Notes: generated from the letters alone by a model not told the origin. A stretch of DNA of 64,000 bases from JAUPTX01 sp964652835 (GCA_964652835.1 CAZZCB010000001.1:1-64000); one strand, 5' to 3'; shown: positions 9,618 to 17,762, numbered from the stretch's first letter. Translations and numbers: made by a program.

Positions 9618-9675
9618 CATTATTGTATAGATTTTGATTTATTCTATCTTCTAAAAACTAACATCTACAAAATAT

Positions 9676-10533
9676 TTATTTTCTCCAAATATTTACCCCG
9701 TCGGACTGAAAAGTTATTGTTCCCTCTTTTGAGGTTTCAAGTATTTCTGAATCCACCTTTTTTATATTTTCTATAACGCTCACATGCGGATGTCCGTAGG
9801 TATTATCTTGACCAGCTGAAATCACGGAAATCTCTGGACTCACTTTTTCTAAAAACAAAAGACCTGAAGAAGTTTTAGATCCGTGGTGACCGGCTTTTAA
9901 AATATCACTGTCCAGTAAATCCGGGTCAGAGTAAACTAAAATATTTTCAACAGCTTTTGAAGCGTCGCCGGTTAGCATAAAACTAGAATCACCATAAACG
10001 AGCCTGCCGACGACAGACATATCGTTCGTGTCGCCAAAAGTAAAGTTTTTATCTGGGGCCAGAACCTGAAAATATATATTTTTTTCTTTATCTAAAATAA
10101 TAACTAAACCTCTCTCTGCTTTTATATATCTTGAAGACTCGGATGAAACTCTGTCAGACAAAGAAAGATATGTTCCGGTGTCGCCTTTTGCACCGTTATC
10201 TACATAATTTAAAATATCAAACCTGTCGAATATTTCAGGGAGTCCGCCGATATGGTCACCGTCTGGGTGAGTAGATAAAACAACGTCTATTATTTTATCG
10301 CCAAAATCTAGCGCGCCCGAAAGCTCACTGACAACAAAATCATTTCTTCCCCCATCGATTAAAAGCTGACTCCCATTTGGAGCTTCGATAAAAACAGAAT
10401 CCCCCTGCTCCACATCAAGAAAAGAAACTGTTAAAAACCCAGAAGAAGTTTTAGGAGAAAAAGTCCAAACAAAAATATTAATCCCAGCTAGAAGAAATAT
10501 AAAAACTATTAAAATTTTATTTTCTTTGTCCAT
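9676..10533 (-). CDS. ComEC C-terminal metallo-beta-lactamase-fold hydrolase (separate gene)
   Basis: 285 residues. An N-terminal signal-anchor helix (~7-25) precedes a metallo-beta-lactamase fold. FLDVEQGDS and LLIDGG are the usual early strands; THPDGDHIGG (~88-97) is the HxxxDH metal motif; LTGDAS and KAGHHGS supply later metal ligands. This matches the extracellular nuclease-like domain found at the C-terminus of ComEC/Rec2. Here it is encoded as its own protein, overlapping the end of the ComEC membrane gene by 17 bases, so the two halves are probably translated together. Its likely role is processing or handling of incoming DNA at the outer face of the membrane. Confidence 0.88.
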   Translation of the reverse strand: MDKENKILIVFIFLLAGINIFVWTFSPKTSSGFLTVSFLDVEQGDSVFIEAPNGSQLLIDGGRNDFVVSELSGALDFGDKIIDVVLSTHPDGDHIGGLPEIFDRFDILNYVDNGAKGDTGTYLSLSDRVSSESSRYIKAERGLVIILDKEKNIYFQVLAPDKNFTFGDTNDMSVVGRLVYGDSSFMLTGDASKAVENILVYSDPDLLDSDILKAGHHGSKTSSGLLFLEKVSPEISVISAGQDNTYGHPHVSVIENIKKVDSEILETSKEGTITFQSDGVNIWRK

Positions 10534-11980
10534 TGTTATAAATTTTATAATGTTTACTCAAAATCCAAAAGATAAATATGTAGACAATAATAACTAAAAA
10601 TATAGAAAAGTTTCGGACCTCAACCGCGGCAAAACTCATACTAGAAAATGTATTAACGATAAAAATCTCAAACTTCAAAAGAATATTTGAAATAAAACCA
10701 AACGGCATGGCTAAAGTTTCAGAAAGCATTCCTATCACTCCCGTTAAAAAACCAAAAAACATCGTCGCGGGGATAACGGGTAAAACTAAAAGGTTGGTTA
10801 TCGGAGCGATTAAAGAAAGCGTTCCCATTTTATAAAGAATAAAAGGTAGAACGAAAATCTGAGTTGCAATGGTCGCGGAGGCAATCTCTCTGAGTCCTGC
10901 TTTTTTCGGAAGCCACATAAAATATTTTTCAAATAAAGGAGAAAGATAGATAAGCCCGAGCGTCGCCAAAAAAGAAAGCTGAAAAGATAAATCAAAGTAT
11001 AAAATATAAGGATTGTGTAGAACCATGAAAAAACCAGCTAAAGCTAAAGCTCGGGTGATGTTAAAAGCGTTACCCGTCCCACGAGCGAGGAGCGCGAGTA
11101 TCGCCATTAGTGATGCGCGGACGATAGTCGCGCCAGCACCGGTCATCACAGCAAACAAAACAATCGAGAAAGATCCGACGGCAATACCAAAAGTTAAAGG
11201 CAAAAAAGAAAGGAACCGCATTATCGCTTCTGCGACGATTGTTACGTTGTAACCAGACAAAACAACAATATGAACAAGTCCGGTGTCGACAAAGTTTTGC
11301 TGTAAATCTTTTCCTAAAGATTGCTTAACGCCAAGAAGCAAACCACTCAAAAGAGAGCTTTGCGGAGGCGGAACGATGGCTTCTATCTTTCCCAAAAACT
11401 TCGCCTTGATCCTCAGTAAAAAACTTGTAAAAGAAGAACCGTATCCAGAATCCACAAAAGACACATCTGCAAAAGAAATATTGTAGTAAATACTGTCTTT
11501 TGATAAATAGTTAACATAGTCAAACTCTTTTCCGATATCGGTTGTAAAATTTTTTGGCTTTGAAAGCTTACCTGAAACTTTCAGCAAATCCCCATACATA
11601 AATTCAGGATAAAGATCTGTCGCAACTAAAATATTTACGTCTTCAAATCCAACTATTAGTCTTTGACTGCTCTCTCTCCTATCTGGCTCACGCAAGACTA
11701 CTCCTTCGAAAGAAACTTCTGTGCCGACCAAATCGTCAAAAACATTTTTAGGTTCACGAGAATCTTTATAATCAAACCTAAAGATACCAAAAAATATAAA
11801 AGTGACGGATATAAAGATATACAGAAGCATGTTTTTCTTTAAAAACAAAAAACTTAAAATAAAAATTAAAGAGGCTAAGCCAAATATAAAGTAATATGCT
11901 GTTGGTATAAATAAAAATGAGCGCACGAAAACGCCCATTAAAAAAGAAAAAATACTTATGAAAATAATTTTGTCTCTCAT
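10517..11980 (-). CDS. comEC: ComEC/Rec2 competence membrane channel (membrane part only)
   Basis: 487 residues. Hydrophobic N-terminal helices precede a DUF4131-like extracellular OB domain (~70-180). The competence domain starts near residue ~200 with LLSGLLLGVKQSL and has the signature LVHIVVLSGYNVTIV, followed by about eight transmembrane helices. ComEC forms the inner-membrane pore for single-stranded DNA in natural transformation. The usual C-terminal metallo-beta-lactamase domain is absent and is supplied by the overlapping downstream gene. It begins 4 bases after the end of the RNase HI gene, so it is probably co-transcribed with it. Confidence 0.9.
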   Translation of the reverse strand: MRDKIIFISIFSFLMGVFVRSFLFIPTAYYFIFGLASLIFILSFLFLKKNMLLYIFISVTFIFFGIFRFDYKDSREPKNVFDDLVGTEVSFEGVVLREPDRRESSQRLIVGFEDVNILVATDLYPEFMYGDLLKVSGKLSKPKNFTTDIGKEFDYVNYLSKDSIYYNISFADVSFVDSGYGSSFTSFLLRIKAKFLGKIEAIVPPPQSSLLSGLLLGVKQSLGKDLQQNFVDTGLVHIVVLSGYNVTIVAEAIMRFLSFLPLTFGIAVGSFSIVLFAVMTGAGATIVRASLMAILALLARGTGNAFNITRALALAGFFMVLHNPYILYFDLSFQLSFLATLGLIYLSPLFEKYFMWLPKKAGLREIASATIATQIFVLPFILYKMGTLSLIAPITNLLVLPVIPATMFFGFLTGVIGMLSETLAMPFGFISNILLKFEIFIVNTFSSMSFAAVEVRNFSIFLVIIVYIFIFWILSKHYKIYNNGQRK

Positions 11981-11984
11981 TTTT

Positions 11985-12698
11985 TTAACCTAACCACTCT
12001 TTGATTGTATTTTCCTCGTCTTCTTTTGAAAAAGTTTTTTTGAATCTCGCCTTCTTTCCTTTTACCCGCGCTTCGCATTCTCCCCAAGTTTTATGACTCT
12101 CAACTTTTCCATCAACCATGCTGATATATGAGTATGCTTTGGCAGAAGATTTTGATTTCGTTTTTGATTTTTGGAGAGCAGCACCTTCGTCTTTGTCCAT
12201 ATTTAAAAGATCGACAGTATAGTCTTTCAAGTCACCTTTAAAAAGAGAAACTTCTTTTCCGCGAGCAAAAGAGTTTGCGATAGTGTCCACCCTCTCGTTC
12301 CCTGCTATCCCCACGTGACCCTCAACGTGTTTATATTCTATATCTTTATCTTTCGTCACTTCGATTAATTTCTGCCACAGATCCTTGTTTAAAACGTCTG
12401 TTTTATTTTTAGTTTTCCAATCATTTTTTTCCCAACCAAAAACCCACTGAGTAATCCCACTGATAACATATTTTGAATCTGAGTAAACAGTTATAAGTCC
12501 GTCTTCACAGCTTTCTAAGGCTTTTATTATCGCCATCATTTCCATTCGGTTATTTGTTGTTTTATCTTCTTTTCCGCCAAGCTCTATCACCTTTTTGTCT
12601 GTTTGATTAAAAACAATAGCTCCCCATCCGCCTGGGCCTGGGTTACCTATTGCTCCACCATCGGTAAAAACTTTTATTTCTTTTATATTTTCTGACAT
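11985..12698 (-). CDS. rnhA: Ribonuclease HI with C-terminal hybrid-binding-like domain
   Basis: 237 residues from the ATG at 12698. RNase HI catalytic residues are visible: Asp in FTDGGAIGNPGPGGW, Glu in NNRMEM, Asp in YSDSKYV, and the final Asp in NERVDTIAN. Residues ~185-237 (YSYISMVDGKVESHKTWGECEARVKGKKARFKKTF) resemble the RNA:DNA hybrid-binding/viroplasmin domain, which usually lies at the N-terminus of eukaryotic-type RNase H1. It removes RNA primers and R-loops. The start is chosen because TATAAT (12706-12711) lies 7 bases upstream (leaderless); an extended frame from 12734 would run into the neighbour's terminator. Confidence 0.9.
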   Translation of the reverse strand: MSENIKEIKVFTDGGAIGNPGPGGWGAIVFNQTDKKVIELGGKEDKTTNNRMEMMAIIKALESCEDGLITVYSDSKYVISGITQWVFGWEKNDWKTKNKTDVLNKDLWQKLIEVTKDKDIEYKHVEGHVGIAGNERVDTIANSFARGKEVSLFKGDLKDYTVDLLNMDKDEGAALQKSKTKSKSSAKAYSYISMVDGKVESHKTWGECEARVKGKKARFKKTFSKEDEENTIKEWLG

Positions 12699-12716
12699 TG
12701 GATTTATTATAACAAA

Positions 12717-12743
12717 GAAAAAGACCAGCTTCAAAGCTGATCT
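12717..12743 (-). terminator. Terminator of the 12757-13026 gene
   Basis: On the minus strand, AGATCAGC / GCTGGTCT arms around TTTGAA are followed by TTTTTCTTTG. The 3' part overlaps the predicted rnhA promoter, whose -35 (TTGAAG) lies in the hairpin. Confidence 0.75.
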
Positions 12744-12756
12744 GAGGTGTATCTGG

Positions 12757-13026
12757 CTAGACTATTCTGTTCTCTCCAAACTCAACAAAGCGAGTGTCGA
12801 GCCTTCCACGACCACGCATGTTTTCCATAATCTTGTTGTTCCGAATCTTCAGTAGCGTCTCACGCCTAGAATTGCGAAACCGGAGCCCCTGCTCCTTGTT
12901 ATGCTTGTAGAAAGCAGAATATTCTTCATGCATCTTCTCTTCAGACCAATAGTTCACGAAGAGGAGTAGAGACGCCAAAAGAACCAGGCCTGAAAAAGTC
13001 ATCCAGTCTTGTACAGATGCTTCCAT
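12757..13026 (-). CDS. Small single-pass membrane protein, foreign-looking
   Basis: 89 residues from the ATG at 13026. A transmembrane helix at ~10-25 is followed by a charged, Arg/Lys-rich helical tail (KHNKEQGLRFRNSRRETLLK and GRGRLDTRF). No family is recognised. The sequence is visibly GC-richer than recJ and rnhA on either side. The gene has its own promoter (13046-13074) and terminator (12717-12743) and an AAAACCC leader without a Shine-Dalgarno sequence, as in the Bacteroidota-like units at 15386 and 16620. The longer frame from 13077 is rejected because its start lies in the recJ 3' end. Confidence 0.65.
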   Translation of the reverse strand: MEASVQDWMTFSGLVLLASLLLFVNYWSEEKMHEEYSAFYKHNKEQGLRFRNSRRETLLKIRNNKIMENMRGRGRLDTRFVEFGENRIV

Positions 13027-13045
13027 GGTTTCTCGGGTTTTAAAT

Positions 13046-13074
13046 AGAATATCATTTAGATTAAGAAATCTCAA
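13046..13074 (-). promoter_or_regulatory. Promoter of the 12757-13026 gene
   Basis: TTGAGA (13069-13074), a 17-base spacer and TATTCT (13046-13051) with an extended TGA. The -35 and most of the spacer overlap the last codons and stop of recJ. Confidence 0.55.
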
Positions 13075-14764
13075 CAATTCTCAGGCGGATTTCTTCTTTC
13101 CATCCAAAAGTAGATTTTTCGATGTGAGCTTTTAAGTTTATCTTTTTTCCATCACGAACATTTTCCGGCAAACTATCGAAAGATTTAAAAAACTGTATCG
13201 CTTTTATATCGCGACCCCTAGAATTTCTAAAAGATATTTCTATATGTTCATTATTTTTTCCAAACTTTCTAATCTCTGATATTAAAATATCGTCAAAAGC
13301 AAAAACTGGTTTCGGATTTGCCACACCAAAAGGTGCCATCATGTTTACTTCATTCCAAACATCTCTCGTTACATCGTCCAAAGACAGATGGGCGTCAACC
13401 AAAACTTCTTCGTCAGACTCTACGCTTTTCTTTGGAGATTTTGTGTAAGCCTCCTCTAGTCTTTCTTCTAAGAAATGAATTTCTTCGCGAGAAACAGAAA
13501 ACCCGCCAGCCATAGCGTGACCACCAAATTCAAGAAAGCTTTTTTCTGGCAAAAGTGTCATCATGTCCACCAAGTTTACTTCACCCGAAGACCGGCAAGA
13601 TCCTTTTATTATTTCTCCACCTTCAAGACCCCAAACAAAAGCCGGTTTTTTATATTCTTCTGTTATCTTCCCTGCCACAAGCCCTAGCACGCCGGCACGC
13701 CAAGTCGTATCACCAATAAAAATAACAGACTTTTCTTCTTTTCTAGATTTTACCTCTTTGTGGACTGTGCGCATCATAGTCGCAACCAATGTTTTTCTTT
13801 CGTTGTTTATCTTTGTTAAATAGTCGGCGAATTTCCCTGCGTCAGCATCGTTGTCTGCCGCCAGCAAATCAAAAGCATAACGTGGATGATCCATCCTCCC
13901 TGCTGCGTTAAGCCGTGGGCAAATAGTAAAAGTCACGTCTTCATCTTGAAGATTTTCTGGTTTTAGATTTGTCTTTCTAAAAAGTTTTAAAAGGCCAAGT
14001 CTTTTTGTCTTCTTTAAAACTTTCATTCCATAATACGCAAAAACTCTATTCTCTCCGACTAGCGGAACCATATCGGCGAGCGTTGCGATGCCAACCATAT
14101 CAAGCATCCATTTTTCAAAACCTTCTGGAACTTCAAATTCTTTTCCGTGTTTCTTAAAAAAAGCCTGGACGAATTTAAAAGCAACACCCGAACCACAAAG
14201 CATGTCGTATGGATATATATCGTTTTCCTGTTTTGGATTTAAAATAAAAAGCGCGTCTGGCAGATTTTCCTGAGGCTGGTGGTGATCTGTTATTATCACA
14301 TCCATACCGAGACTTTTAGCCAGAGAGGTTTCTTCTACCGCTGTGATACCGAGGTCAAGTGTTATGAGAAGTTTTGCGCCACCTTCGGCGATTTGTTTTA
14401 TCGCGTCGATATTTAGACCGTAACCTTCTTTGTGTCTATCGGGAATATAAATCTCAAAGTTTGTGTATTTTATATTTTTAAATAAATCGTTCATCACGAC
14501 AGCGCCCGGAATACCATCACAATCATAGTCAGAATACACAACTATCTTTTCACCTCCTTTAATCGCTCGGTAAAACCTCTCTATCGCGCCTTCCATGTTA
14601 AGCATTAAAAAAGGATCGTGAACGTCATCTTCATATGAAGGAAAAAGAAAAGCCCTGGCTTCACTTTCTGTTTTTATACCTCGATTAAAAAGGAGTCTAC
14701 GTAAAAGCGGAGAATACCGAGCAAGCTCTTTATCAAATTTTTCTGGGATTTCCTCTATTGTCAT
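13061..14764 (-). CDS. recJ: Single-stranded-DNA exonuclease RecJ
   Basis: 567 residues, the usual RecJ length. DHH phosphoesterase motifs include VVYSDYDCDGIPGAVV (~75-90), LLITLDLGITAVEE and IITDHHQPQENLPDA. The DHHA1 domain ends with GSCRSSGEVNL and FGGHAMAGGFSV (~400-420). The last ~100 residues form the OB-like domain. RecJ degrades 5'-ended single strands in recombination and mismatch repair. TAGAAT (14771-14776), with an upstream TGG, lies 6 bases before the ATG, which suggests a leaderless transcript diverging from the HIT gene leader. Confidence 0.93.
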   Translation of the reverse strand: MTIEEIPEKFDKELARYSPLLRRLLFNRGIKTESEARAFLFPSYEDDVHDPFLMLNMEGAIERFYRAIKGGEKIVVYSDYDCDGIPGAVVMNDLFKNIKYTNFEIYIPDRHKEGYGLNIDAIKQIAEGGAKLLITLDLGITAVEETSLAKSLGMDVIITDHHQPQENLPDALFILNPKQENDIYPYDMLCGSGVAFKFVQAFFKKHGKEFEVPEGFEKWMLDMVGIATLADMVPLVGENRVFAYYGMKVLKKTKRLGLLKLFRKTNLKPENLQDEDVTFTICPRLNAAGRMDHPRYAFDLLAADNDADAGKFADYLTKINNERKTLVATMMRTVHKEVKSRKEEKSVIFIGDTTWRAGVLGLVAGKITEEYKKPAFVWGLEGGEIIKGSCRSSGEVNLVDMMTLLPEKSFLEFGGHAMAGGFSVSREEIHFLEERLEEAYTKSPKKSVESDEEVLVDAHLSLDDVTRDVWNEVNMMAPFGVANPKPVFAFDDILISEIRKFGKNNEHIEISFRNSRGRDIKAIQFFKSFDSLPENVRDGKKINLKAHIEKSTFGWKEEIRLRIVEIS

Positions 14765-14814
14765 TTTCCAATTCTACCATATTTAAAATGTGTTAAAATT
14801 ATAGATATATTTGT

Positions 14815-14943
14815 CCGGTAGTAGAAAATGACATTAAAAGTCTCTACACTGGATAAAGAATAAACAGTAGTCAACTTTTAGCAACTTAACCTAAATAAAA
14901 ATGAATAAACTCTTTTAGAGTCATGTCATTTTTCACTATCCGG
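14815..14943 (+). ncRNA. Candidate structured 5' leader upstream of the HIT gene (copy 1)
   Basis: This 129-base leader shares two blocks with the pgk leader at 20840-20965: 14815-14841 (25/27 identical) and 14892-14953 (59/62 identical, reaching a few bases into the gene). The 5' strand (14815-14834, CCGGTAGTAGAAAATGACAT) can pair with 14923-14943, which ends directly at the ATG. Inside, ACTCT-TTT-AGAGT (14909-14921) is a hairpin, and the variable middle (14842-14891) can form a hairpin closed by AAAAGT/ACTTTT. A short frame MNKLF-stop begins at 14901. It may be a cis-regulatory RNA controlling translation; structure and function are inferred from two copies only. Confidence 0.6.
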
Positions 14944-15333
14944 ATGAAAACAATATTTGAGAAAATAATAGATAGAGAGATTCCGGCTGTTTTTGTCTAT
15001 GAAGACGAAAAAGCTGTGGCGATAATGGACAAATTCCCTGCCGTCTCTGGTCAGGTCTTGATTATCCCTAAAAAACCAGTGGATTATGTTTTTGATTTAG
15101 ATGAAGAAAATTATAACTATCTGTTTAACCTTGCTAAAAAAATAGGCCCTGCAATGCATAAGGCTCTAGGCGCTAAAAGAGTTTGTATGCTGGTTGAAGG
15201 CTTCCATGTGCCACATGTGCATATAAAAATGTATCCCGTTCGCGAAGGTGAAAAACTTGAAATCCATATGGGGGATGAAGTCTCTAATGAAATACTCTTA
15301 GAGCAAGCAGAAAGTATCAAATCAATGCTTTAA
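14944..15333 (+). CDS. HIT-family nucleotide hydrolase/transferase
   Basis: 129 residues from the ATG at 14944. The opening (IFEKIIDREIPAVFVYEDE) and AIMDKFPAVSGQVLIIPKK are typical of HINT-branch HIT proteins. The motif is HVPHVHIKMYP (~96-106): the first and middle His of HxHxH are present, the middle one being the catalytic nucleophile of the family, but the third position is Lys. The expected activity is hydrolysis of nucleoside phosphoramidates or dinucleotides; the Lys may alter this. An in-frame ATG at 14923 (MSFFTIR) lies inside the conserved leader and is not preferred. Confidence 0.88.
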   Translation: MKTIFEKIIDREIPAVFVYEDEKAVAIMDKFPAVSGQVLIIPKKPVDYVFDLDEENYNYLFNLAKKIGPAMHKALGAKRVCMLVEGFHVPHVHIKMYPVREGEKLEIHMGDEVSNEILLEQAESIKSML

Positions 15334-15335
15334 TA

Positions 15336-15367
15336 GCATTGACATTTGGGTATATTTGTGATAGTGT
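15336..15367 (+). promoter_or_regulatory. Promoter of the 15386-15793 gene; shared block with 17700-17731
   Basis: TTGACA (15339-15344) is followed after 17 bases by TAGTGT (15362-15367) with extended TGA. Positions 15336-15361 match 17700-17725 at 25 of 26 bases, more than two unrelated promoters would normally share. The internal TATATTTG also fits the Bacteroidota -7 consensus, though no -33 box sits at the right distance. Confidence 0.6.
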
Positions 15368-15385
15368 GAATTAAAACCCTGTCAC

Positions 15386-15793
15386 ATGAGAAAGCTCATT
15401 TTAACCACAGTGCTGGTATTTGCTTTCTCTAAAGCAGATGCTCAACCGTTTATCAAAAACCTCCCCATTCTTCAGGATAGCGTAGAGATACGTTTGTCTG
15501 GATACGTCGACTTCGGAGTGATCCCGCCGTTAAACCGGCAGTGCCTATGTCTGGAAACCCCAGGACTTAAGTACAAAGGAAAGGTGCTGGTTGAGTTCAT
15601 GGATTCTACCAGTAAGAACATCGCAGTATTCTACGGATACTCCCGAGGCGGAAGCAGGGGGCTCGTAACCTCGTGCTTCGTAATGAGAGAACTCATCTGG
15701 GATAACGGAAGGATGTTCTACCGAAGCAATGGAGTAAGGATGGAGATGAAGTATGTCACCGTTCGAGAACCAACCGACAAGCTTTTCAGGTAA
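15386..15793 (+). CDS. Small secreted protein, Bacteroidota-like
   Basis: 135 residues. The signal peptide MRKLILTTVLVFAFSKADAQ ends in Ala-Asp-Ala-Gln, the form very common in Bacteroidota. The mature part (~115 residues) is basic, with three Cys (QCLCLETPG, SCFVM) and alternating hydrophobic residues suggesting a beta fold. No family is recognised. It is GC-richer than the flanking HIT gene and 15848-16459, has no Shine-Dalgarno site (AAAACCC leader), and has its own promoter and terminator. Confidence 0.65.
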   Translation: MRKLILTTVLVFAFSKADAQPFIKNLPILQDSVEIRLSGYVDFGVIPPLNRQCLCLETPGLKYKGKVLVEFMDSTSKNIAVFYGYSRGGSRGLVTSCFVMRELIWDNGRMFYRSNGVRMEMKYVTVREPTDKLFR

Positions 15794-15812
15794 ACTCCTG
15801 AGCACACATAAA

Positions 15813-15842
15813 TGAAGGGCCCCGCAACGCGGGGCCCTTTCA
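15813..15842. terminator. Terminator of the 15386-15793 gene
   Basis: AAGGGCCCCGC / GCGGGGCCCTT arms with an AAC loop. It lies between convergent genes and may also serve 15848-16459 on the other strand. Confidence 0.8.
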
Positions 15843-15847
15843 CATTT

Positions 15848-16459
15848 TTAATTTGTCTTTTGTTTAATAACTTTTATTATACTTTCAGGTATAAATATTA
15901 TGTTTGGTAACTGAGTGATATCTGTGATGCCGTTTGGCAATCCCCCGATACAAGATCCACAACATCCAGAAGCGCGACACTCTGCCTCAGTACCATTTGG
16001 TGATCCACACTGAGAACCAACGTTACCATTTGGATTGATACAGTAAAATTTTCCATCATTCATCCGAGCAGCAATTTTATTTCCACCCAAATCTGGAGCT
16101 ACGCTGTCTAACTGCTCACAGAAGTTAAGAACCGCCTGGAAACTTGTTTGTGGAATTTCTGTATACTCTATTCCAGTATTTGAGACTATCTTTCTCCAAA
16201 CAGGATTTGCAGATATTGCTTGATTTGATGTTAGGTTTCCAATCGAAGAAGTCGTCGTAGATGAAGGAGGATTATATACAGGAGTAGCCGGCGCTTGATT
16301 TTTAGCTGCAGTTGGAGCGCTTCTAAATCTTAAGATTTGAGCACTTTGATTTTCACTAGTTACTTTGTCATTGAAATAAAAACCTGCGGTGAAAATCATA
16401 AGTGCTGAAGCTATTACCGCACCAAATATTTGTAGCTTTTCTATTTTTTGTAATTTCAT
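15848..16459 (-). CDS. Membrane-anchored Cys-rich protein, unknown
   Basis: 203 residues. An N-terminal transmembrane helix (~10-30) is followed by a Pro/Thr/Ser linker, a folded segment (~85-130) and a Cys cluster (CGSPNGTEAECRASGCCGSC, ~151-170). The C-terminus ends in IIFIPESIIKVIKQK. Its AT-rich composition fits the native background. TATACT (16466-16471) with upstream TGC lies 6 bases before the ATG, a leaderless arrangement. The segment NQSAQILRF after the helix loosely resembles NQAAQVLLN in 18799-19644, so they may be distant paralogs. Function unknown. Confidence 0.7.
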   Translation of the reverse strand: MKLQKIEKLQIFGAVIASALMIFTAGFYFNDKVTSENQSAQILRFRSAPTAAKNQAPATPVYNPPSSTTTSSIGNLTSNQAISANPVWRKIVSNTGIEYTEIPQTSFQAVLNFCEQLDSVAPDLGGNKIAARMNDGKFYCINPNGNVGSQCGSPNGTEAECRASGCCGSCIGGLPNGITDITQLPNIIFIPESIIKVIKQKTN

Positions 16460-16569
16460 AACTTAAGTATAGCAAATATATTTAAATATAATTATTTAAA
16501 CGGTGTGGATTTCCAGTAAAATAAAGTTTTATAGATGAAGAAATTAGAGGCTTTTCTTCAAATTTTTTA

Positions 16570-16598
16570 TTGACAAATAAGTATATTTATGATACTAT
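16570..16598 (+). promoter_or_regulatory. Promoter of the 16620-17600 gene
   Basis: TTGACA (16570-16575), 17-base spacer, TACTAT (16593-16598) with extended TGA. The spacer carries GTATATTTATGA, close to the shared block at 15336 and 17700. Confidence 0.65.
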
Positions 16599-16619
16599 AT
16601 AATAAAACCAACCCGTAAT

Positions 16620-17600
16620 ATGAAAAAGCTCTTCGCAATCCTAGCTCTACTTTTCGGTGGGGCAAACACTTTAATGTCCCAGGAGACGATCTGTTTCGTC
16701 GACTGGACGTGTGACAATGGCGATTCTGTCAGATACCTACTCAAGAAACCAAACGAGTTCACCGTAAGGGTGAATGTCTCTGGCTTCACCCAAGGATCAG
16801 TCCGATATCTCCGTTGCAACTTGAACGGCGACATTCATCATTTCCTTCCGGTAACCGGAAACGGTCTCTATGAGACCACCTACGAAGGAATAGGCCTGGG
16901 AAACCCTGATCACTTCATCACCATGTCGGTGATGGATGAAACTGGAAACACCACATCTAACGACGTATCGCTCGGAAACATAACCGTGTGGATGGGCGCA
17001 CCTGAATTCCTGGACAATTGGTCTGGAGAAGATGCAGGGCTCGTGAGCACCTTAGCCACAATCAGTGGCTTTGTCCTTCCCGCAGGCTCCCCTGGTTACG
17101 GTGGATGTTTCGAGCATCAGCTCACGCTGGTCACCGAAGCCGAGGATGAGGAATCCGGAAGCATTGTCTACTCGTACGAGCGTATACTTTCTGAAAGCTT
17201 CGGAAATCAAACCTTCTACGGAACATTCACCTACGACGGTCCCCTTACGGAGCTTTGCGTCAGGCATAGTCTAATCCTTCGTGATTTTGGCGATACACCG
17301 GAGGACTTCGGACCTCAATTGATACTCAGCTCGGAAGACTTTTGCTTCCCGGCCGGAGAAATCAGCACCTCTGTCCCGGGCGCCGCTAAAGTAAACACAC
17401 TGTCTGCATGGCCAAACCCGTTCACGGACCACCTCAACGTTTCGTCTACAGAGACTGTTAACGTGTGGTCAGCCGAAGGCAAGGTGGTGGCCAGTGGATC
17501 AGGTGGAGTAGTAAGTACAGCCAACCTGAAAGCTGGCACGTACTTCGTCAGGGGAACTGGCGCAGGAAAAACCGTCACCGTGACCAAGGTCACGCAGTGA
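16620..17600 (+). CDS. Secreted protein with type IX secretion C-terminal sorting domain
   Basis: 326 residues. The signal peptide ends near LMSQ. The mature N-terminus has CFVDWTCDNGDSV, echoed by WIPWTCQDGSQV in the next gene, so the two are tandem paralogs. The last ~65 residues are a type-A T9SS sorting domain: AWPNPFTDHLNV (Pro-Asn-Pro box), VWSAEGKVVASG, LKAGTYFVRG and a final basic strand. In Bacteroidota such proteins cross the outer membrane through the PorU/PorV system and are attached to the surface. No T9SS gene is visible in this window. Composition is GC-rich against AT-rich neighbours. Alternative: export by Sec only, with the domain vestigial. Confidence 0.8.
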   Translation: MKKLFAILALLFGGANTLMSQETICFVDWTCDNGDSVRYLLKKPNEFTVRVNVSGFTQGSVRYLRCNLNGDIHHFLPVTGNGLYETTYEGIGLGNPDHFITMSVMDETGNTTSNDVSLGNITVWMGAPEFLDNWSGEDAGLVSTLATISGFVLPAGSPGYGGCFEHQLTLVTEAEDEESGSIVYSYERILSESFGNQTFYGTFTYDGPLTELCVRHSLILRDFGDTPEDFGPQLILSSEDFCFPAGEISTSVPGAAKVNTLSAWPNPFTDHLNVSSTETVNVWSAEGKVVASGSGGVVSTANLKAGTYFVRGTGAGKTVTVTKVTQ

Positions 17601-17610
17601 CAACAAAAAA

Positions 17611-17646
17611 GGGGGATGAGCCACAAGGCTCATCCCCTCTTCTTTT
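17611..17646 (+). terminator. Terminator of the 16620-17600 gene
   Basis: GGGGATGAGCC / GGCTCATCCCC with an ACAA loop, followed by TCTTCTTTTTA. Confidence 0.88.
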
Positions 17647-17699
17647 TATCTTACTGGCAAAAATATTTATAAATAAAAAAAATAAGATTAGACATCTTG

Positions 17700-17731
17700 G
17701 CATTGACATTTAGGTATATTTGTGACACATT
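17700..17731 (+). promoter_or_regulatory. Promoter region of the 17763-18749 gene (shared block)
   Basis: TTGACA (17703-17708) followed by the block that matches 15336-15361 at 25/26 bases. The canonical -10 position (CACATT, 17726-17731) is poor; TATATTTG (17715-17722) would fit a Bacteroidota-type -7 box. The exact start site is uncertain. Confidence 0.5.
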
Positions 17732-17762
17732 GCAATAAACGATCCTTCAACACCACCGACCC

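Noticed and set aside
15336..17731. Purely Bacteroidota-type promoters (TTG-N17-19-TAnnTTTG)
   Set aside because: TATATTTG fits the -7 box, but no TTG lies at the required distance in these two; a canonical TTGACA with 17-base spacing fits at least 15336 and 16570 better.
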